Source: an uncultured Clostridium sp.
GTDB taxonomy: Bacteria; Bacillota; Clostridia; Lachnospirales; Lachnospiraceae
Direction of reading: 5' to 3'
NCBI GenBank assembly: GCA_900538475.1
Contig: UPYT01000026.1
Coordinates: 1 to 46,943 of the forward strand
Length of the DNA: 46,943 nt
Shown here: piece by piece, positions 6,733-15,401 of the stretch
How the letters are laid out: the number at the start of each line of letters is the position of its first letter
How positions within the stretch are numbered: position 1 is the first letter of the stretch
Program-made: the position numbers and the translations under genes
The notes under the pieces: generated by a model
Told to the model about the DNA's origin: nothing
Databases searched by the model: none
What the model saw: the letters and a program-made list of their open reading frames with translations, nothing else

Positions 6733-7083
6733 TTAAAACGCATCCCGAATCCAGGATATCTGATCTCCAAGAATACAGATCACATCAAATCTGCACCTTG
6801 TCTCCTCTCCATATCCGCAGCTGTACAGATAATATTGAGCAGTGCTGCGGATACGACGCTGTTTGGACGGTGTCACTGCCTCAGCCGGATCTCCCATTGT
6901 CCGGCTGGAACGGTATTTTACCTCCACGAAAACAAGCATCGGACCATCCCTTAAAATCAGATCAATTTCTCCCTGACGGCAGTAAAAATTCTGTTTGAGC
7001 AGCTTTAGTCCTGCCTTCTGCAGGTAGTCTGCGGCCATCTTCTCATAATGCTGTCCGGTATGGCGCTTATTTTCTGTATTCAT
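6733..7083 (-). CDS. yraN: YraN family (UPF0102) nuclease-fold protein
   Basis: About 116 residues with the restriction-endonuclease-like core GEIDLILRD ... VFVEVKYRS, including the D and E-x-K residues of a PD-(D/E)xK site. Family members travel with rnhB in Firmicutes, and their biological role is not established; a DNA processing role is assumed. Two starts are possible: the ATG at 7083, and an in-frame TTG at 7098 that overlaps the rnhB stop. Neither has an excellent ribosome site, and I list the ATG. It ends 28 bases before pgeF. Confidence 0.88.
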   Translation of the reverse strand: MNTENKRHTGQHYEKMAADYLQKAGLKLLKQNFYCRQGEIDLILRDGPMLVFVEVKYRSSRTMGDPAEAVTPSKQRRIRSTAQYYLYSCGYGEETRCRFDVICILGDQISWIRDAF

Positions 7084-7094
7084 CCCAGGCCCTG

Positions 7095-7745
7095 TCAATC
7101 TTCCTGCTTCAGAAGCTTCTTTAAAAAGCTCCTTCTGTGAATGGGACTGGGGCCATATTCCAGAATTGCCGCTCTGTGTGCCGCAGTTCCATATCCTTTA
7201 TGCTTTTTAAAGCCATATTCCGGAAACAGCGCATCATACTCATCCATCATATGATCCCTGGTTACCTTTGCCATAATACTGGCTGCTGCTATGGACACAC
7301 TTTTTGCGTCCCCTTTAACAATCGGGATCTGCTGAATTTCCACACCTGGAATCGTCACAGCATCATTCAGCAAAAGCTCTGGCTGTACAGAAAGACCGGC
7401 TATAGCCTGACGCATAGCTTCGTAGGTTGCCTGAAGAATATTGATTTCATCAATCACATCCGGCCCTACAATGCCTACATTCCAGGCAATAGCCTTTTCC
7501 TGAATTTCAACAAACAGCTCCTCCCGTTTTTTCTCTGACAGCTTTTTTGAGTCATTTAAAAACAGAATTTCACAGTCTTTCGGAAGGATTACTGCTCCGG
7601 CCACCACCGGCCCCGCAAGAGGACCGCGTCCGGCCTCATCGATACCGCAGATCCCACTGCAGGCTGCATAGGTATCTTCATATTCCCTCATAGCTGCCAG
7701 ACGTTCCCGTTCCGCCTGGAGTTTTTCTTCCGTCAGTTTTCGCAT
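7095..7745 (-). CDS. rnhB: Ribonuclease HII
   Basis: A 216-residue enzyme that cuts the RNA strand of RNA-DNA hybrids and starts ribonucleotide excision from DNA. Motif I, GIDEAGRGPLAGP, provides Asp36 and Glu37; Asp128 in LLNDAV and Asp164 in VTRDHMM complete the expected metal-binding set. The C-terminal KHKGYGTAAH motif is conserved. An N-terminal helical extension of about 30 residues precedes the core, common in Firmicutes. Its start overlaps the end of rbgA (7733-7745) and its stop lies at the start of yraN, so translation is probably coupled through the block. Confidence 0.95.
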   Translation of the reverse strand: MRKLTEEKLQAERERLAAMREYEDTYAACSGICGIDEAGRGPLAGPVVAGAVILPKDCEILFLNDSKKLSEKKREELFVEIQEKAIAWNVGIVGPDVIDEINILQATYEAMRQAIAGLSVQPELLLNDAVTIPGVEIQQIPIVKGDAKSVSIAAASIMAKVTRDHMMDEYDALFPEYGFKKHKGYGTAAHRAAILEYGPSPIHRRSFLKKLLKQED

Positions 7746-8623
7746 GACTCCTCCATTTCCTCTGGGGGAAATTCCAGCGTAATCCTTCCCAGCCGTCCGC
7801 TCCTAAAATCGTCAATTACAATCGCTGCTGCCTTTCCGTAATCCGGTTCTCCGCCCTTTAACAGACAGCCTCTCACCTTTGCAATCTGAGAAAGCCATTC
7901 CAGCTCTGTCCGGCTTCCAGAAGAAACCTCCTTATCCTCATCCGGCAAATACCGCTGAGGTAAAATCTGCGGATAATAGGTTTCCAAAAAACGAATCAGT
8001 TCCATAGCCAGCTCGTCCTTATTTAAAATCTCATCATTAATCGAGCCGATAAAGGCAAGCAAAAGCCCTACTCTCTGATCCTCAAACCGGGGCCAGAGAA
8101 TTCCTGGAGTATCCAAAAGCTCCAGGGTCTTATTTAAACGAATCCACTGGTTTCCCTTGGTTACACCAGGCTTATTTCCCGTTTTCGTGCAGGCCTTTCC
8201 TGCAAAGGAATTAATAAAGGTAGATTTTCCCACATTCGGGATTCCCACAACCATAGCCCGCACAGGACGATTCAGAATTCCCCTGCGGCGATCCCGCTCA
8301 ATTTTTTCTTTACAGGCCTCCTGAACAACTCCGGTGATCTGCTTTAATCCTGCTCCGCTTCTGGCATTTACCTTTACCACAAAAAATCCTTTTTTCTTAA
8401 ACCAGGCTGTCCATGCCTCATTCTGCTTTTCACTGGCAAGATCGGATTTATTCAGCAAAATCAGCCGGGCTTTTCCCTTGCCCAGCTCATCAATATCCGG
8501 ATTCCGGCTTGCCAGAGGTACTCTGGCATCCACCAGCTCAATAATCAGATCAATCAGTTTTATATCTTCCTTCATGGCACGCTTCGCTTTTGTCATGTGC
8601 CCAGGATACCACTGTATATTCAA
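7733..8623 (-). CDS. rbgA: Ribosome biogenesis GTPase RbgA (YlqF)
   Basis: A 296-residue circularly permuted GTPase needed for a late step of 50S subunit assembly. The motif order shows the permutation: G4 NKSD (58-61) comes before G1 GIPNVGKST (127-135) and G3 DTPG (171-174). The N-terminal NIQWYPGHM is the YlqF signature. A C-terminal helical domain follows. GGAGG lies upstream of the ATG. It overlaps rnhB by 13 bases and follows lepB by about 107 bases, the usual order in Clostridia. Confidence 0.96.
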   Translation of the reverse strand: MNIQWYPGHMTKAKRAMKEDIKLIDLIIELVDARVPLASRNPDIDELGKGKARLILLNKSDLASEKQNEAWTAWFKKKGFFVVKVNARSGAGLKQITGVVQEACKEKIERDRRRGILNRPVRAMVVGIPNVGKSTFINSFAGKACTKTGNKPGVTKGNQWIRLNKTLELLDTPGILWPRFEDQRVGLLLAFIGSINDEILNKDELAMELIRFLETYYPQILPQRYLPDEDKEVSSGSRTELEWLSQIAKVRGCLLKGGEPDYGKAAAIVIDDFRSGRLGRITLEFPPEEMEESCEN

Positions 8624-8730
8624 ATAAATACCTCCTCTTCCTCGATTTTTATTATTTTTGTCTATCGTTCTTTTTCTCAGTTCTGTTCTGCCGTTTTCTC
8701 TTTTCCAAAAAATTTTTTATCCGCAATTTT

Positions 8731-9288
8731 CTAAGGCGAAGGAATCAGATTCATATCAATCAAAGGAAACAGTCTAAGCCAGACCTTTCCAAGAATCTGC
8801 TCCTCTTTCACATTGCCTACATTGGCAAAACGGCTGTCTTCGCTGCTGTCGCGATTATCACCAAGAAGAAAATATTCGCCGTCCCCCAGCTCTATCGGCT
8901 TTTCTGCCAGACCAGCCAGAGAAACATGCCCCAGCCCTTCTTCCTGAATCGGCTGTTCATTTACATAGACCGTACCGTCCTGAATCTGAACAACATCACC
9001 GGGAACTCCAATCACCCGCTTGACATACAGTTTTTTGTCCTCCCGCTCAAATACTACTACATCCATCCGATCCGGCTTGCCAAAATCATAAACCAGACTG
9101 TTTACCAGAACAACATCATCTGAATTCAGCAGCGGCTGCATCGATTGTCCAATTACCGTAACCCGCGTTCCAAAACAGTTCAGGCAAAACCAGGCAAAGG
9201 CCAGGGCCACTGCAATATCCACAACCCAGGACGACAGTCTCCGCACCAGGTTCCGTTCATCTCCCTGATAAAATTCCACGCGTAACAT
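8731..9288 (-). CDS. lepB: Signal peptidase I
   Basis: A 185-residue membrane serine protease that removes signal peptides from exported proteins. One transmembrane segment lies at about residues 22-41, after a basic cytoplasmic start. The catalytic dyad is Ser49 in GQSMQPLL and Lys90 in YVKRVIGVPGD. The box GDNRDSSEDSR near the C-terminus is diagnostic of type I enzymes. Single-span gram-positive (SipS-like) architecture. It sits downstream of the rplS terminator, in its usual clostridial place before rbgA. Confidence 0.95.
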   Translation of the reverse strand: MLRVEFYQGDERNLVRRLSSWVVDIAVALAFAWFCLNCFGTRVTVIGQSMQPLLNSDDVVLVNSLVYDFGKPDRMDVVVFEREDKKLYVKRVIGVPGDVVQIQDGTVYVNEQPIQEEGLGHVSLAGLAEKPIELGDGEYFLLGDNRDSSEDSRFANVGNVKEEQILGKVWLRLFPLIDMNLIPSP

Positions 9289-9351
9289 CCTTCCTGCTTT
9301 TTATCATTTATCGTAACTATTCAGTCCTGACAGTTACCCTTTATCCAGAAA

Positions 9352-9380
9352 CAAAACAAAGGGACAATTTTCATTGTCCC
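9352..9380 (-). terminator. Rho-independent terminator after rplS
   Basis: GGGACAAT and ATTGTCCC (9361-9368, 9373-9380) form a perfect 8 bp stem with a four-base loop. On the minus strand a T-rich tail (TTTGTTTTG) follows. It separates rplS from lepB. Confidence 0.88.
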
Positions 9381-9393
9381 CTCATTCACGCAA

Positions 9394-9741
9394 TTATTTT
9401 ACTAACTCTTTAACCTTAGCAGCCTTACCTACTCTGTCTCTTAAGTAGTTCAGTTTTGCACGTCTTACTTTACCTCTTCTTACAACCTCGATGTTGTCTA
9501 CAAACGGGGAATGTACAGGCCAGGTCTTCTCAACGCCGATACCGTTGGAGTTCTTACGAACGGTGAAGGTCTCTCTTGCGCCGCCGTTCTGTCTCTTAAT
9601 AACGGTTCCCTCAAATACCTGAATTCTCTCGCGGTTACCCTCTTTGATCTTGTTGTAGACCTTAACGGTATCACCTACTGCAAACTCCGGTACGGAAGCC
9701 TTTAACTGTGCTGCTTCAATGTTCTTAATAATTTCGTTCAT
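9394..9741 (-). CDS. rplS: 50S ribosomal protein L19
   Basis: A 115-residue L19 protein located at the 30S-50S interface. The sequence contains the family core [23 protein letters not shown] and the C-terminal [21 protein letters not shown] precedes the ATG. Unlike the upstream trmD block it has its own promoter (9831-9859), a leader of about 80 nt and a terminator, so it can be expressed independently. Confidence 0.97.
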   Translation of the reverse strand: MNEIIKNIEAAQLKASVPEFAVGDTVKVYNKIKEGNRERIQVFEGTVIKRQNGGARETFTVRKNSNGIGVEKTWPVHSPFVDNIEVVRRGKVRRAKLNYLRDRVGKAAKVKELVK

Positions 9742-9825
9742 TTGTGTGAACCTCCTTCAATATGTTTGATGTTCTATAATGCTTTCAAGGCAACAGAGGA
9801 CCATCTCTTTTTATTCGTCACAACT
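9742..9825 (-). promoter_or_regulatory. 5' leader of rplS, possible L19 autoregulatory RNA
   Basis: Between the predicted start site and the rplS ATG lie about 80 nt with short pairing segments (AGAGATGGTCCTCT; CCTTGAAAGCATTATAGAAC). Firmicute rplS genes often carry an L19 leader that mediates feedback. Match to that RNA family is only suspected from position; a covariance-model search would decide. Confidence 0.3.
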
Positions 9826-9830
9826 TCCTA

Positions 9831-9859
9831 ATCATATCATAGGATTTTATAAAATGCAA
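9831..9859 (-). promoter_or_regulatory. Sigma-A promoter of rplS
   Basis: TTGCAT (9854-9859), 17 bp, TATGAT (9831-9836) on the minus strand, about 90 bases from the start codon. It lies in the space between the decayed phosphoesterase gene and rplS. Confidence 0.75.
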
Positions 9860-9899
9860 GCATAAATTTAACGGTTTTCTGCGGTTTCCGGCAGTTTTT

Positions 9900-10314
9900 T
9901 CAGGCTTTCTCTCCTCTTTTGCTCCACCTGGAGCCTTCTCCTTCCAAGACAAGCTCCACCAGCTGGGGCGGATTGCAGATACGCTTTAAAAAACGGTTTC
10001 CCAACCCACTGCTTACAATCAGTTGCTGTCCCTGCTCAATAAAATGTCCTCTGGAATACGGCGGAAACAGACGCAAATCTGGAGAAAGGACAGCTTTCCA
10101 TTCCCTCTCTGCCGCTGTCAGCCATATCCCCTGTCATAAGCACCATATCTGGCTGGAAGCCTTCTATAGCCTTTATCATCACATTGTGGTTCTTTCCGAA
10201 CCAGGCTCCGTGAAGATCGGATAAATGTACCATACGGACACCATAAAATTCCGGTGGAATTTTCTCTGAACAGATACTGTAGTGAACCCTTTCAAATAAT
10301 GGCCTCATTTCCAT
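9900..10314 (-). pseudogene. Metallophosphoesterase (YaeI-like) with internal deletion and frameshift
   Basis: The 5' part, from ATG 10314, encodes MVHLSDLHGAWFG ... PDMVLMTGDMADSG, the D-x-H and GD metal-binding motifs of calcineurin-type phosphoesterases. The frame then breaks near 10100. A second frame on the same strand continues as LRLFPPYSRGHFIEQG, QLIVSSGLGNRFLKR and NPPQLVELVLE up to a TGA at 9900-9902, a typical C-terminus of the same family. The middle part, with the GNH and GHxH motifs (on the order of 130 residues), is missing. The product cannot be active. A ribosome site (GAGGA) still precedes the ATG, and the gene follows the coiled-coil gene by 15 bases. Confidence 0.8.
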
Positions 10315-10329
10315 TCCTCGTCTTTCTGC

Positions 10330-11322
10330 TTACGATACAGGCGCCTGAAAAACCTTCTCCTCTATCTCAGCTTTTTTTCTTTCCATATCTGTTTCCAGAT
10401 TTTCCTGGCGACACTTTAACTGCTGGAGTATATTCTGGAGTCTCATTTTAATCGCTGTCATCTGATTTTGTGCCCGGTTAATCTGATCCTGCACCGCCCA
10501 GTCAATAAAAATTCCATCAAAAAACAAATCGGCAAACTTTAAAAATCCGTCCGAGCTTACCTCCAGATGTTCCTGAGGAATCTGAACATCTGAAAGCTCC
10601 GTCTGAAATCTTCGCAATTCTACCTGAAAACGTTCAATTCCCTCCTGCGCCCGATCCATATGCTCGTGCTTAGCCAAGGTTGTCAGCATTCCTCCTCCAA
10701 GCATATCCCAGGTACCCCAGTTTCCCGCACTGGATAAGCTGTCCAGAATTCTGCCTGCTGTAAAAAGAGCTGTATTTCCTGCTGTTACAGCTTCCTGAAG
10801 TTCCCGCTGTTGCTGTCTCATCGCAGCCAGCTCCTCTTCCATTTGAAGAATCTGTTCCCCATCCGCTGTTCCGGAAATCCTCATTTCTTCCTGCTTTTCT
10901 TTTAAAAGGTGCTTAAACCGCTCTTCACACCGCGAAAGACGACTAACCTCCTGTCTGGCCGTGCACAGATCCCGCTCCACCGCCTCTAGCTCCTGTCTAG
11001 CCGCATCATACTTCACTGCCGCCGTATATGCCTCTGCTTTTTCCCGTTCCAACCGCTCCTCCAGGCTCCCCGATACCCGGTAAAACAGATGATACAAACT
11101 GCGGCCCTGAAGCTTATCTACGTCATTACTCTCCTTAACCCGCAAAGCATCCAACTGTCTGGCTTTTTCCCGAAGCTCCTGCTGCTGGAATACCAGCTGA
11201 TCCAGCCTGTTTCTTGCATGCTCCAGCATAGCTGCCTGCTCTCGAAGATGAAACAGCTCCTGATTTCTCTGCATGGCTTTTTCCCGATAAGAAAAATCCC
11301 TCATTCCTGTATCCTCTTTCAT
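10330..11322 (-). CDS. Coiled-coil protein of unknown function
   Basis: About 330 residues, almost wholly helical and rich in Glu, Gln, Arg and Leu. Long heptad-like stretches occur at about residues 15-170 and 280-325. They are broken by a glycine-containing segment near residues 195-225 (SLSSAGNWGTWDMLGGGML) that could insert in or lie on a membrane, or form the hinge of a hairpin. No signal peptide and no catalytic motif are visible. The ATG at 11322 is chosen because GGGGG lies at the proper distance; an ATG 39 bases upstream has none. The family is not recognised. It sits alone between trmD and the broken phosphoesterase. Confidence 0.75.
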   Translation of the reverse strand: MKEDTGMRDFSYREKAMQRNQELFHLREQAAMLEHARNRLDQLVFQQQELREKARQLDALRVKESNDVDKLQGRSLYHLFYRVSGSLEERLEREKAEAYTAAVKYDAARQELEAVERDLCTARQEVSRLSRCEERFKHLLKEKQEEMRISGTADGEQILQMEEELAAMRQQQRELQEAVTAGNTALFTAGRILDSLSSAGNWGTWDMLGGGMLTTLAKHEHMDRAQEGIERFQVELRRFQTELSDVQIPQEHLEVSSDGFLKFADLFFDGIFIDWAVQDQINRAQNQMTAIKMRLQNILQQLKCRQENLETDMERKKAEIEEKVFQAPVS

Positions 11323-11477
11323 CGAAGTTCCCCCTTTTCTAAATTTACAGAACGTTCCCATGTAATAAACTATATTTTATCATAGCCGTTTTGGTCTGAC
11401 TTTGATCTTTCCATAACATTTTTTTAAATTTTCATTACCGTTTTTTCTGCTTTTTGCAGGATATGAAATTTTGTAAA

Positions 11478-11520
11478 TAATAAAAGAACCTCTATTCTGC
11501 CTTAGCTCAATAGAAGTTCT
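11478..11520 (-). terminator. Rho-independent terminator after trmD
   Basis: AGAACTTCTATT and AATAGAGGTTCT (11509-11520, 11485-11496) pair on the minus strand, with one G-U and a 12-base loop, and TTTTATT follows. It closes the ylxM-ffh-rpsP-khpA-rimM-trmD transcript. Confidence 0.8.
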
Positions 11521-11536
11521 CTAATACTGTTTCCTA

Positions 11537-12292
11537 TTATTCTTCTTCCTTTGACTGCCGAATTTCTTCCAATAACTCTTCCAAATACAGCTTCTCCTTT
11601 TTGGAAAGATTGGCTCCCTCCAGCAGATCCGGCCGCCGCTCCAGAGTTCTCTTAATGGACTGCTGGCGGCGCCATGTCTCAATATTTTTATGATGCCCGG
11701 AAAGAAGCACCTCTGGCACCCGCATTCCCTCATAAATCTCCGGCCGGGTATATTGAGGATACTCTAAGAGATTATCATGAAAGGATTCAATCTCAGCAGA
11801 AGCATCATTATTCAACACTCCCGGAACCAGACGGGAAATGCAGTCAATCATCACCATAGCTGGAAGTTCGCCTCCCGTCAGCACATAATCGCCTACCGAA
11901 AGATAATCTGTCACAATCAGCTCCAAAGCCCGTTCATCAATTCCCTCATAATGCCCGCAAAGAAAGACCAGATCATCCTCCTTCGCCAGTTCTTCTGCAA
12001 TGGACTGATTAAATACTCTTCCCTGAGGAGTCATATAAAGCACCCGGGGGCGCTTCCCCAGCTTTTCGCAAAGTGCCTGATATGCATCACACACAGGAGC
12101 CGCCTGCATCACCATACCTGCTCCGCCGCCGTAGGGAGCATCATCTACATGTCCATGTTTTTCTTTTGTATAATCCCGGATATTCACGGCCTCAATAGAC
12201 AAAAGGCCCTTGTCCACTGCCCGCCCGATAATGCTGGTATTCAGTCCGTCCAGCACCATATCGGGAAATAAGGTCATGATATGATAATTCAT
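11537..12292 (-). CDS. trmD: tRNA (guanine37-N1)-methyltransferase
   Basis: A 251-residue SPOUT-class enzyme that methylates G37 of tRNAs reading CNN codons, preventing +1 frameshifting. The start MNYHIMTLFPDM, the PYGGGAGMVMQ loop and the trefoil-knot segment CGHYEGIDERAL ... VGDYVLTGGELPAM are all present. AGGAGG precedes the ATG. It follows rimM by 19 bases, the universal rimM-trmD order. Confidence 0.97.
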   Translation of the reverse strand: MNYHIMTLFPDMVLDGLNTSIIGRAVDKGLLSIEAVNIRDYTKEKHGHVDDAPYGGGAGMVMQAAPVCDAYQALCEKLGKRPRVLYMTPQGRVFNQSIAEELAKEDDLVFLCGHYEGIDERALELIVTDYLSVGDYVLTGGELPAMVMIDCISRLVPGVLNNDASAEIESFHDNLLEYPQYTRPEIYEGMRVPEVLLSGHHKNIETWRRQQSIKRTLERRPDLLEGANLSKKEKLYLEELLEEIRQSKEEE

Positions 12293-12311
12293 GGTTATCC
12301 TCCTGTTTTTC

Positions 12312-12827
12312 TTACAGATCCAAAAGACCGTCCATAATATGCACCGTCATCTCTCCGGCCTCCAGATCCACCTTTAAAATGCACTGCTTAATCGCCGGGA
12401 ACAGGTACTCTTTTCCATCGTTTCCTTCGATCACATATACATCGTTGGCTCCTGTCTGAAGCACATCCTTCATTACACCAAAGTTCTCACCTTCATCAGT
12501 GATAACCTTCAGGCCAATCAGATCCACAATAAAATTCTCATCCGGTCCCAGCTTCACAGCCTGTTCCCGTTTGATCAGCAGATCTTTGCCCTTGTATTTT
12601 TCAATCTCATTTATATTATTAAATTCTTTAAATTTTAAAATGACCATATTTTTGAAGAACTTTACACTTTCAATATTCAAAGTTATCTGTTCTCCGCGGC
12701 CTAAATCAAGAATTACTGTTTTCAGTTTTTTAAAACGGTTTGCATCATCTGTTGTCGGATATACCTTTACCTCTCCCCGCACTCCGTGAGTGGAAGAAAT
12801 GACACCGACCCGAAGCATATCATCCAT
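12312..12827 (-). CDS. rimM: 16S rRNA processing protein RimM
   Basis: A 171-residue assembly factor for the 30S head domain that binds protein S19. The N-terminal RimM domain begins [18 protein letters not shown]; the C-terminal PRC-barrel domain contains [13 protein letters not shown] and the end [10 protein letters not shown]. It lies between khpA and trmD. A hairpin with a U-tract (12916-12948) lies upstream between khpA and rimM and may reduce read-through. Confidence 0.96.
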   Translation of the reverse strand: MDDMLRVGVISSTHGVRGEVKVYPTTDDANRFKKLKTVILDLGRGEQITLNIESVKFFKNMVILKFKEFNNINEIEKYKGKDLLIKREQAVKLGPDENFIVDLIGLKVITDEGENFGVMKDVLQTGANDVYVIEGNDGKEYLFPAIKQCILKVDLEAGEMTVHIMDGLLDL

Positions 12828-12915
12828 GCTTTTACCTCTTTCACCTCTGATTTTTTTAACAGCCTGTACCTATTGCCGAAGAGAGGCTGTATCAACAGCA
12901 ATTTCCTATGAACTG

Positions 12916-12948
12916 AAAAAAGCTGCCGCTGGAAACTCCGACGACAGC
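12916..12948 (-). terminator. Internal terminator/attenuator between khpA and rimM
   Basis: GCTGTCG and CGGCAGC (12942-12948, 12922-12928; one G-U) pair on the minus strand around a 13-base loop and are followed by TTTTTT. In the middle of an operon it would act as a partial terminator that lowers rimM-trmD relative to rpsP. Confidence 0.6.
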
Positions 12949-12957
12949 CCTTACCGG

Positions 12958-13185
12958 CTATTGAATATCAACAACAACCTTTTTTTCTTCTTTGGAAGCA
13001 GCTGCCTTGACAACAGAACGAATTGCTTTTGCAATACGTCCCTGTTTGCCAATCACCTTGCCCATATCAGAAGGTGCTACCTTCAATTCAATGAAGGTGC
13101 CTCCCTCTTTTTCAGTCTCGGTAACAACCACCTCATCCGGATTGTCAACCAATGCCCGCGCAATTACCTCAACTAATTCCTTCAT
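12958..13185 (-). CDS. khpA: KH-domain RNA-binding protein KhpA
   Basis: A 75-residue single KH domain protein (YlqC family) with GKVIGKQGRIAKAIRS, the GxxG RNA-binding loop being GKQG. In streptococci KhpA partners with KhpB (Jag/EloR) and binds RNA in connection with cell elongation and division. GAGGTG precedes the ATG. It stands between rpsP and rimM, its conserved position. Confidence 0.95.
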   Translation of the reverse strand: MKELVEVIARALVDNPDEVVVTETEKEGGTFIELKVAPSDMGKVIGKQGRIAKAIRSVVKAAASKEEKKVVVDIQ

Positions 13186-13204
13186 AGCTTATTCACCTCG
13201 TCGA

Positions 13205-13447
13205 TTACTGAATACCAGCGGTCTTCAAGAGCTTTGCTACTCTGTCAGTGGGCTGTGCGCCGTTTGCCAGCCATTTCTTGGCTACTTCCTCGTTGAACTT
13301 GATGCCGCTCGGCTCCAGGTTCGGATCGTAAGTACCAACCTCCTCGATGAATCTGCCATCTCTCGGAGATCTGGAATCTGCAACAACGATTCTATAGAAA
13401 GGTTTCTTCTTAGCACCCATTCTCTTTAATCTCATCTTTACTGCCAT
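13205..13447 (-). CDS. rpsP: 30S ribosomal protein S16
   Basis: An 80-residue S16 protein that binds the 16S rRNA 5' domain early in assembly. The start [30 protein letters not shown] is the family signature. GGAGG lies upstream. It is placed between ffh and khpA, as in most Firmicutes. Confidence 0.97.
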   Translation of the reverse strand: MAVKMRLKRMGAKKKPFYRIVVADSRSPRDGRFIEEVGTYDPNLEPSGIKFNEEVAKKWLANGAQPTDRVAKLLKTAGIQ

Positions 13448-13554
13448 GTCATTTCACCTCCTTAAATTGAACTGATATATCAACAAATACAGAATGTCTG
13501 CATTGTTACCAAATAATACCCGGACAGTCTTTCTGCTGCCCTCGTCGACTCGCA

Positions 13555-14916
13555 TCAGAATGGCATCTTAAACTTTCCGAGCATTCCACCCAGTCCGCCG
13601 CGGCTCTTTTTTCCGCCCATCATACCGGGAAGCTGTTTCATCATCTTTTTCATCTGATCAAACTGCTTAACAAGCCGGTTCACCTCACTGATGTCTACAC
13701 CAGCGCCTCGGGCAATCCGCTGTTTTCTGGAAGGATTCATAATCCCCGGATTCGTCCGCTCTTCCTTGGTCATGGAAAGAATAATGGCTTCCACCCGATC
13801 CATGGCCTTTTCGTCCACTTCCGGCATTCCGCCTTTTATCTGTCCCACACCCGGCATCATACTCATAATACTTCCGATACCGCCCATTTTTTTAATCTGA
13901 TGCATCTGATCCAGAAAGTCATTGTAGTCAAACTCTGCTTTTCTCAGCTTCTGACCCATCTCTCTGGCCTTTTCTTCATCCAGCTCCATCTCCGCCTTCT
14001 CAATCAGGGTCAGAATGTCGCCCATTCCGAGAATACGGGAAGCCATACGGTCGGGATAAAACTGCTCTAAGTCAGAAAGCTTTTCTCCCATACCAATATA
14101 TAAAATCGGTTTTCCGGTAATCGCCCGAATAGAAAGGGCTGCACCGCCTCTGGTGTCACCATCAAGCTTTGTCAGAATCACACCGTCAATGCCGACTTTA
14201 TCCTGGAAATTGGAAGCTACATTTACTGCATCCTGACCAGTCATGGCGTCTACCACCAGAATTGTCTGATCCACGGATACTGCGGCTTTGATATTTACCA
14301 GCTCCTCCATCATGCTTTCATCTACATGAAGACGGCCGGCAGTATCAAGAATCACCACATTGTAGCCATTTTTTGCCGCATGCTCAACTGCGGCCTTTGC
14401 AATATTAACCGGATTCTGGTTTTCACCCATGGCAAATACCGGAACCCCCTGTTTTTCACCGTTGATCTGAAGCTGCTGAATTGCTGCCGGACGATATACG
14501 TCACAGGCTGCCAGCAAGGGCTTTCTTCCCTTTGCCTTCAGCTTTCCGGCAATCTTTGCGGTCGTGGTGGTTTTACCTGCACCCTGCAGGCCTGCCATCA
14601 TAATCACCGAAATCTCATTGCCCGGCTTCAGCGCAATCTCTGTTGTTTCAGAGCCCATCAGACGAATCATCTCTTCATTTACAATCTTGATAACCATCTG
14701 TCCCGGCTGAAGAGAACCTAATACCTCTTCTCCTACCGCCCGCTCCTGAACAGAGCTGATAAACTGCTTTACTACCTTAAAACTAACATCCGCTTCCAGA
14801 AGCGCCATCTTCACTTCCTTCAAAGCGGTCTTTACATCCGCTTCGCTGAGACGGCCCTTGCCCCGCAGATTTTTAAATACGTTCTGCAGCTTTTCAGATA
14901 AGCTTTCAAAAGCCAT
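13555..14916 (-). CDS. ffh: Signal recognition particle GTPase Ffh
   Basis: A 453-residue protein subunit of SRP, which delivers nascent membrane proteins to the Sec translocon with FtsY. Residues 1-90 are the N domain. The G domain has GLQGAGKTT (109-117), DTAGR and TKLDGD. The C-terminal M domain is methionine-rich (QFDQMKKMMKQLPGMMGG) and binds 4.5S RNA and signal sequences. AGGAGG precedes the ATG. It is cotranscribed with ylxM upstream. Confidence 0.97.
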   Translation of the reverse strand: MAFESLSEKLQNVFKNLRGKGRLSEADVKTALKEVKMALLEADVSFKVVKQFISSVQERAVGEEVLGSLQPGQMVIKIVNEEMIRLMGSETTEIALKPGNEISVIMMAGLQGAGKTTTTAKIAGKLKAKGRKPLLAACDVYRPAAIQQLQINGEKQGVPVFAMGENQNPVNIAKAAVEHAAKNGYNVVILDTAGRLHVDESMMEELVNIKAAVSVDQTILVVDAMTGQDAVNVASNFQDKVGIDGVILTKLDGDTRGGAALSIRAITGKPILYIGMGEKLSDLEQFYPDRMASRILGMGDILTLIEKAEMELDEEKAREMGQKLRKAEFDYNDFLDQMHQIKKMGGIGSIMSMMPGVGQIKGGMPEVDEKAMDRVEAIILSMTKEERTNPGIMNPSRKQRIARGAGVDISEVNRLVKQFDQMKKMMKQLPGMMGGKKSRGGLGGMLGKFKMPF

Positions 14917-14973
14917 AAATCATCCTCCTGTGGAAAATCTGCACAGACACTGCAGCATCACTGCATCCATGCC

Positions 14974-15315
14974 CTACAGTTCCAGGATGTTGCTGGAAAT
15001 CTGTTCGATCTGCGCAATCAGAGACTCATCTTTCGTCTCATGAAACGCTCTGGTTCTTTCCTGGATATCCTCTACCATCTGTCTCGTCTGCTGAAACTTC
15101 TGCACCAGATGAAGCTTTTCCTCATATCCGCTTAAAATCTTATCGCATCTCTTGATTAAATCATGAACTCCCTGACGGCTAATTCCCTGCTCCTCGGCAA
15201 TCTCTCCGAGAGACATATCGTTAAACACTGCATCCTCGTAAACAGTCCGCTGGTGTTCCGTCAGAAGCTCTCCATAAAAATCATACAAGAGACTCTGTTT
15301 TATAATGCTTTCCAT
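14974..15315 (-). CDS. ylxM: YlxM/p13-family HTH protein
   Basis: A 113-residue helix-turn-helix protein (UPF0122) that occurs almost always just before ffh. In streptococci and mycoplasmas it associates with or modulates the SRP. The HTH lies at about residues 30-55 ([26 protein letters not shown]) and is followed by a helical C-terminus. The ATG at 15315 has AAGGTG upstream; an earlier in-frame ATG at 15339 lacks a site and would lie within the promoter. First gene of the SRP/ribosome block. Confidence 0.93.
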   Translation of the reverse strand: MESIIKQSLLYDFYGELLTEHQRTVYEDAVFNDMSLGEIAEEQGISRQGVHDLIKRCDKILSGYEEKLHLVQKFQQTRQMVEDIQERTRAFHETKDESLIAQIEQISSNILEL

Positions 15316-15330
15316 AACATCACCTTGGTT

Positions 15331-15359
15331 ATCATACATGAAAGTTCAGCAGGTGTCAA
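15331..15359 (-). promoter_or_regulatory. Sigma-A promoter of the ylxM-ffh operon
   Basis: TTGACA (15354-15359), 17 bp, TATGAT (15331-15336) on the minus strand, close to the ylxM start, so the leader is very short. Confidence 0.85.
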
Positions 15360-15401
15360 GTATTTTTTCTTTACAGCATTGTTTTTCTTTTTAAACATCC
15401 C

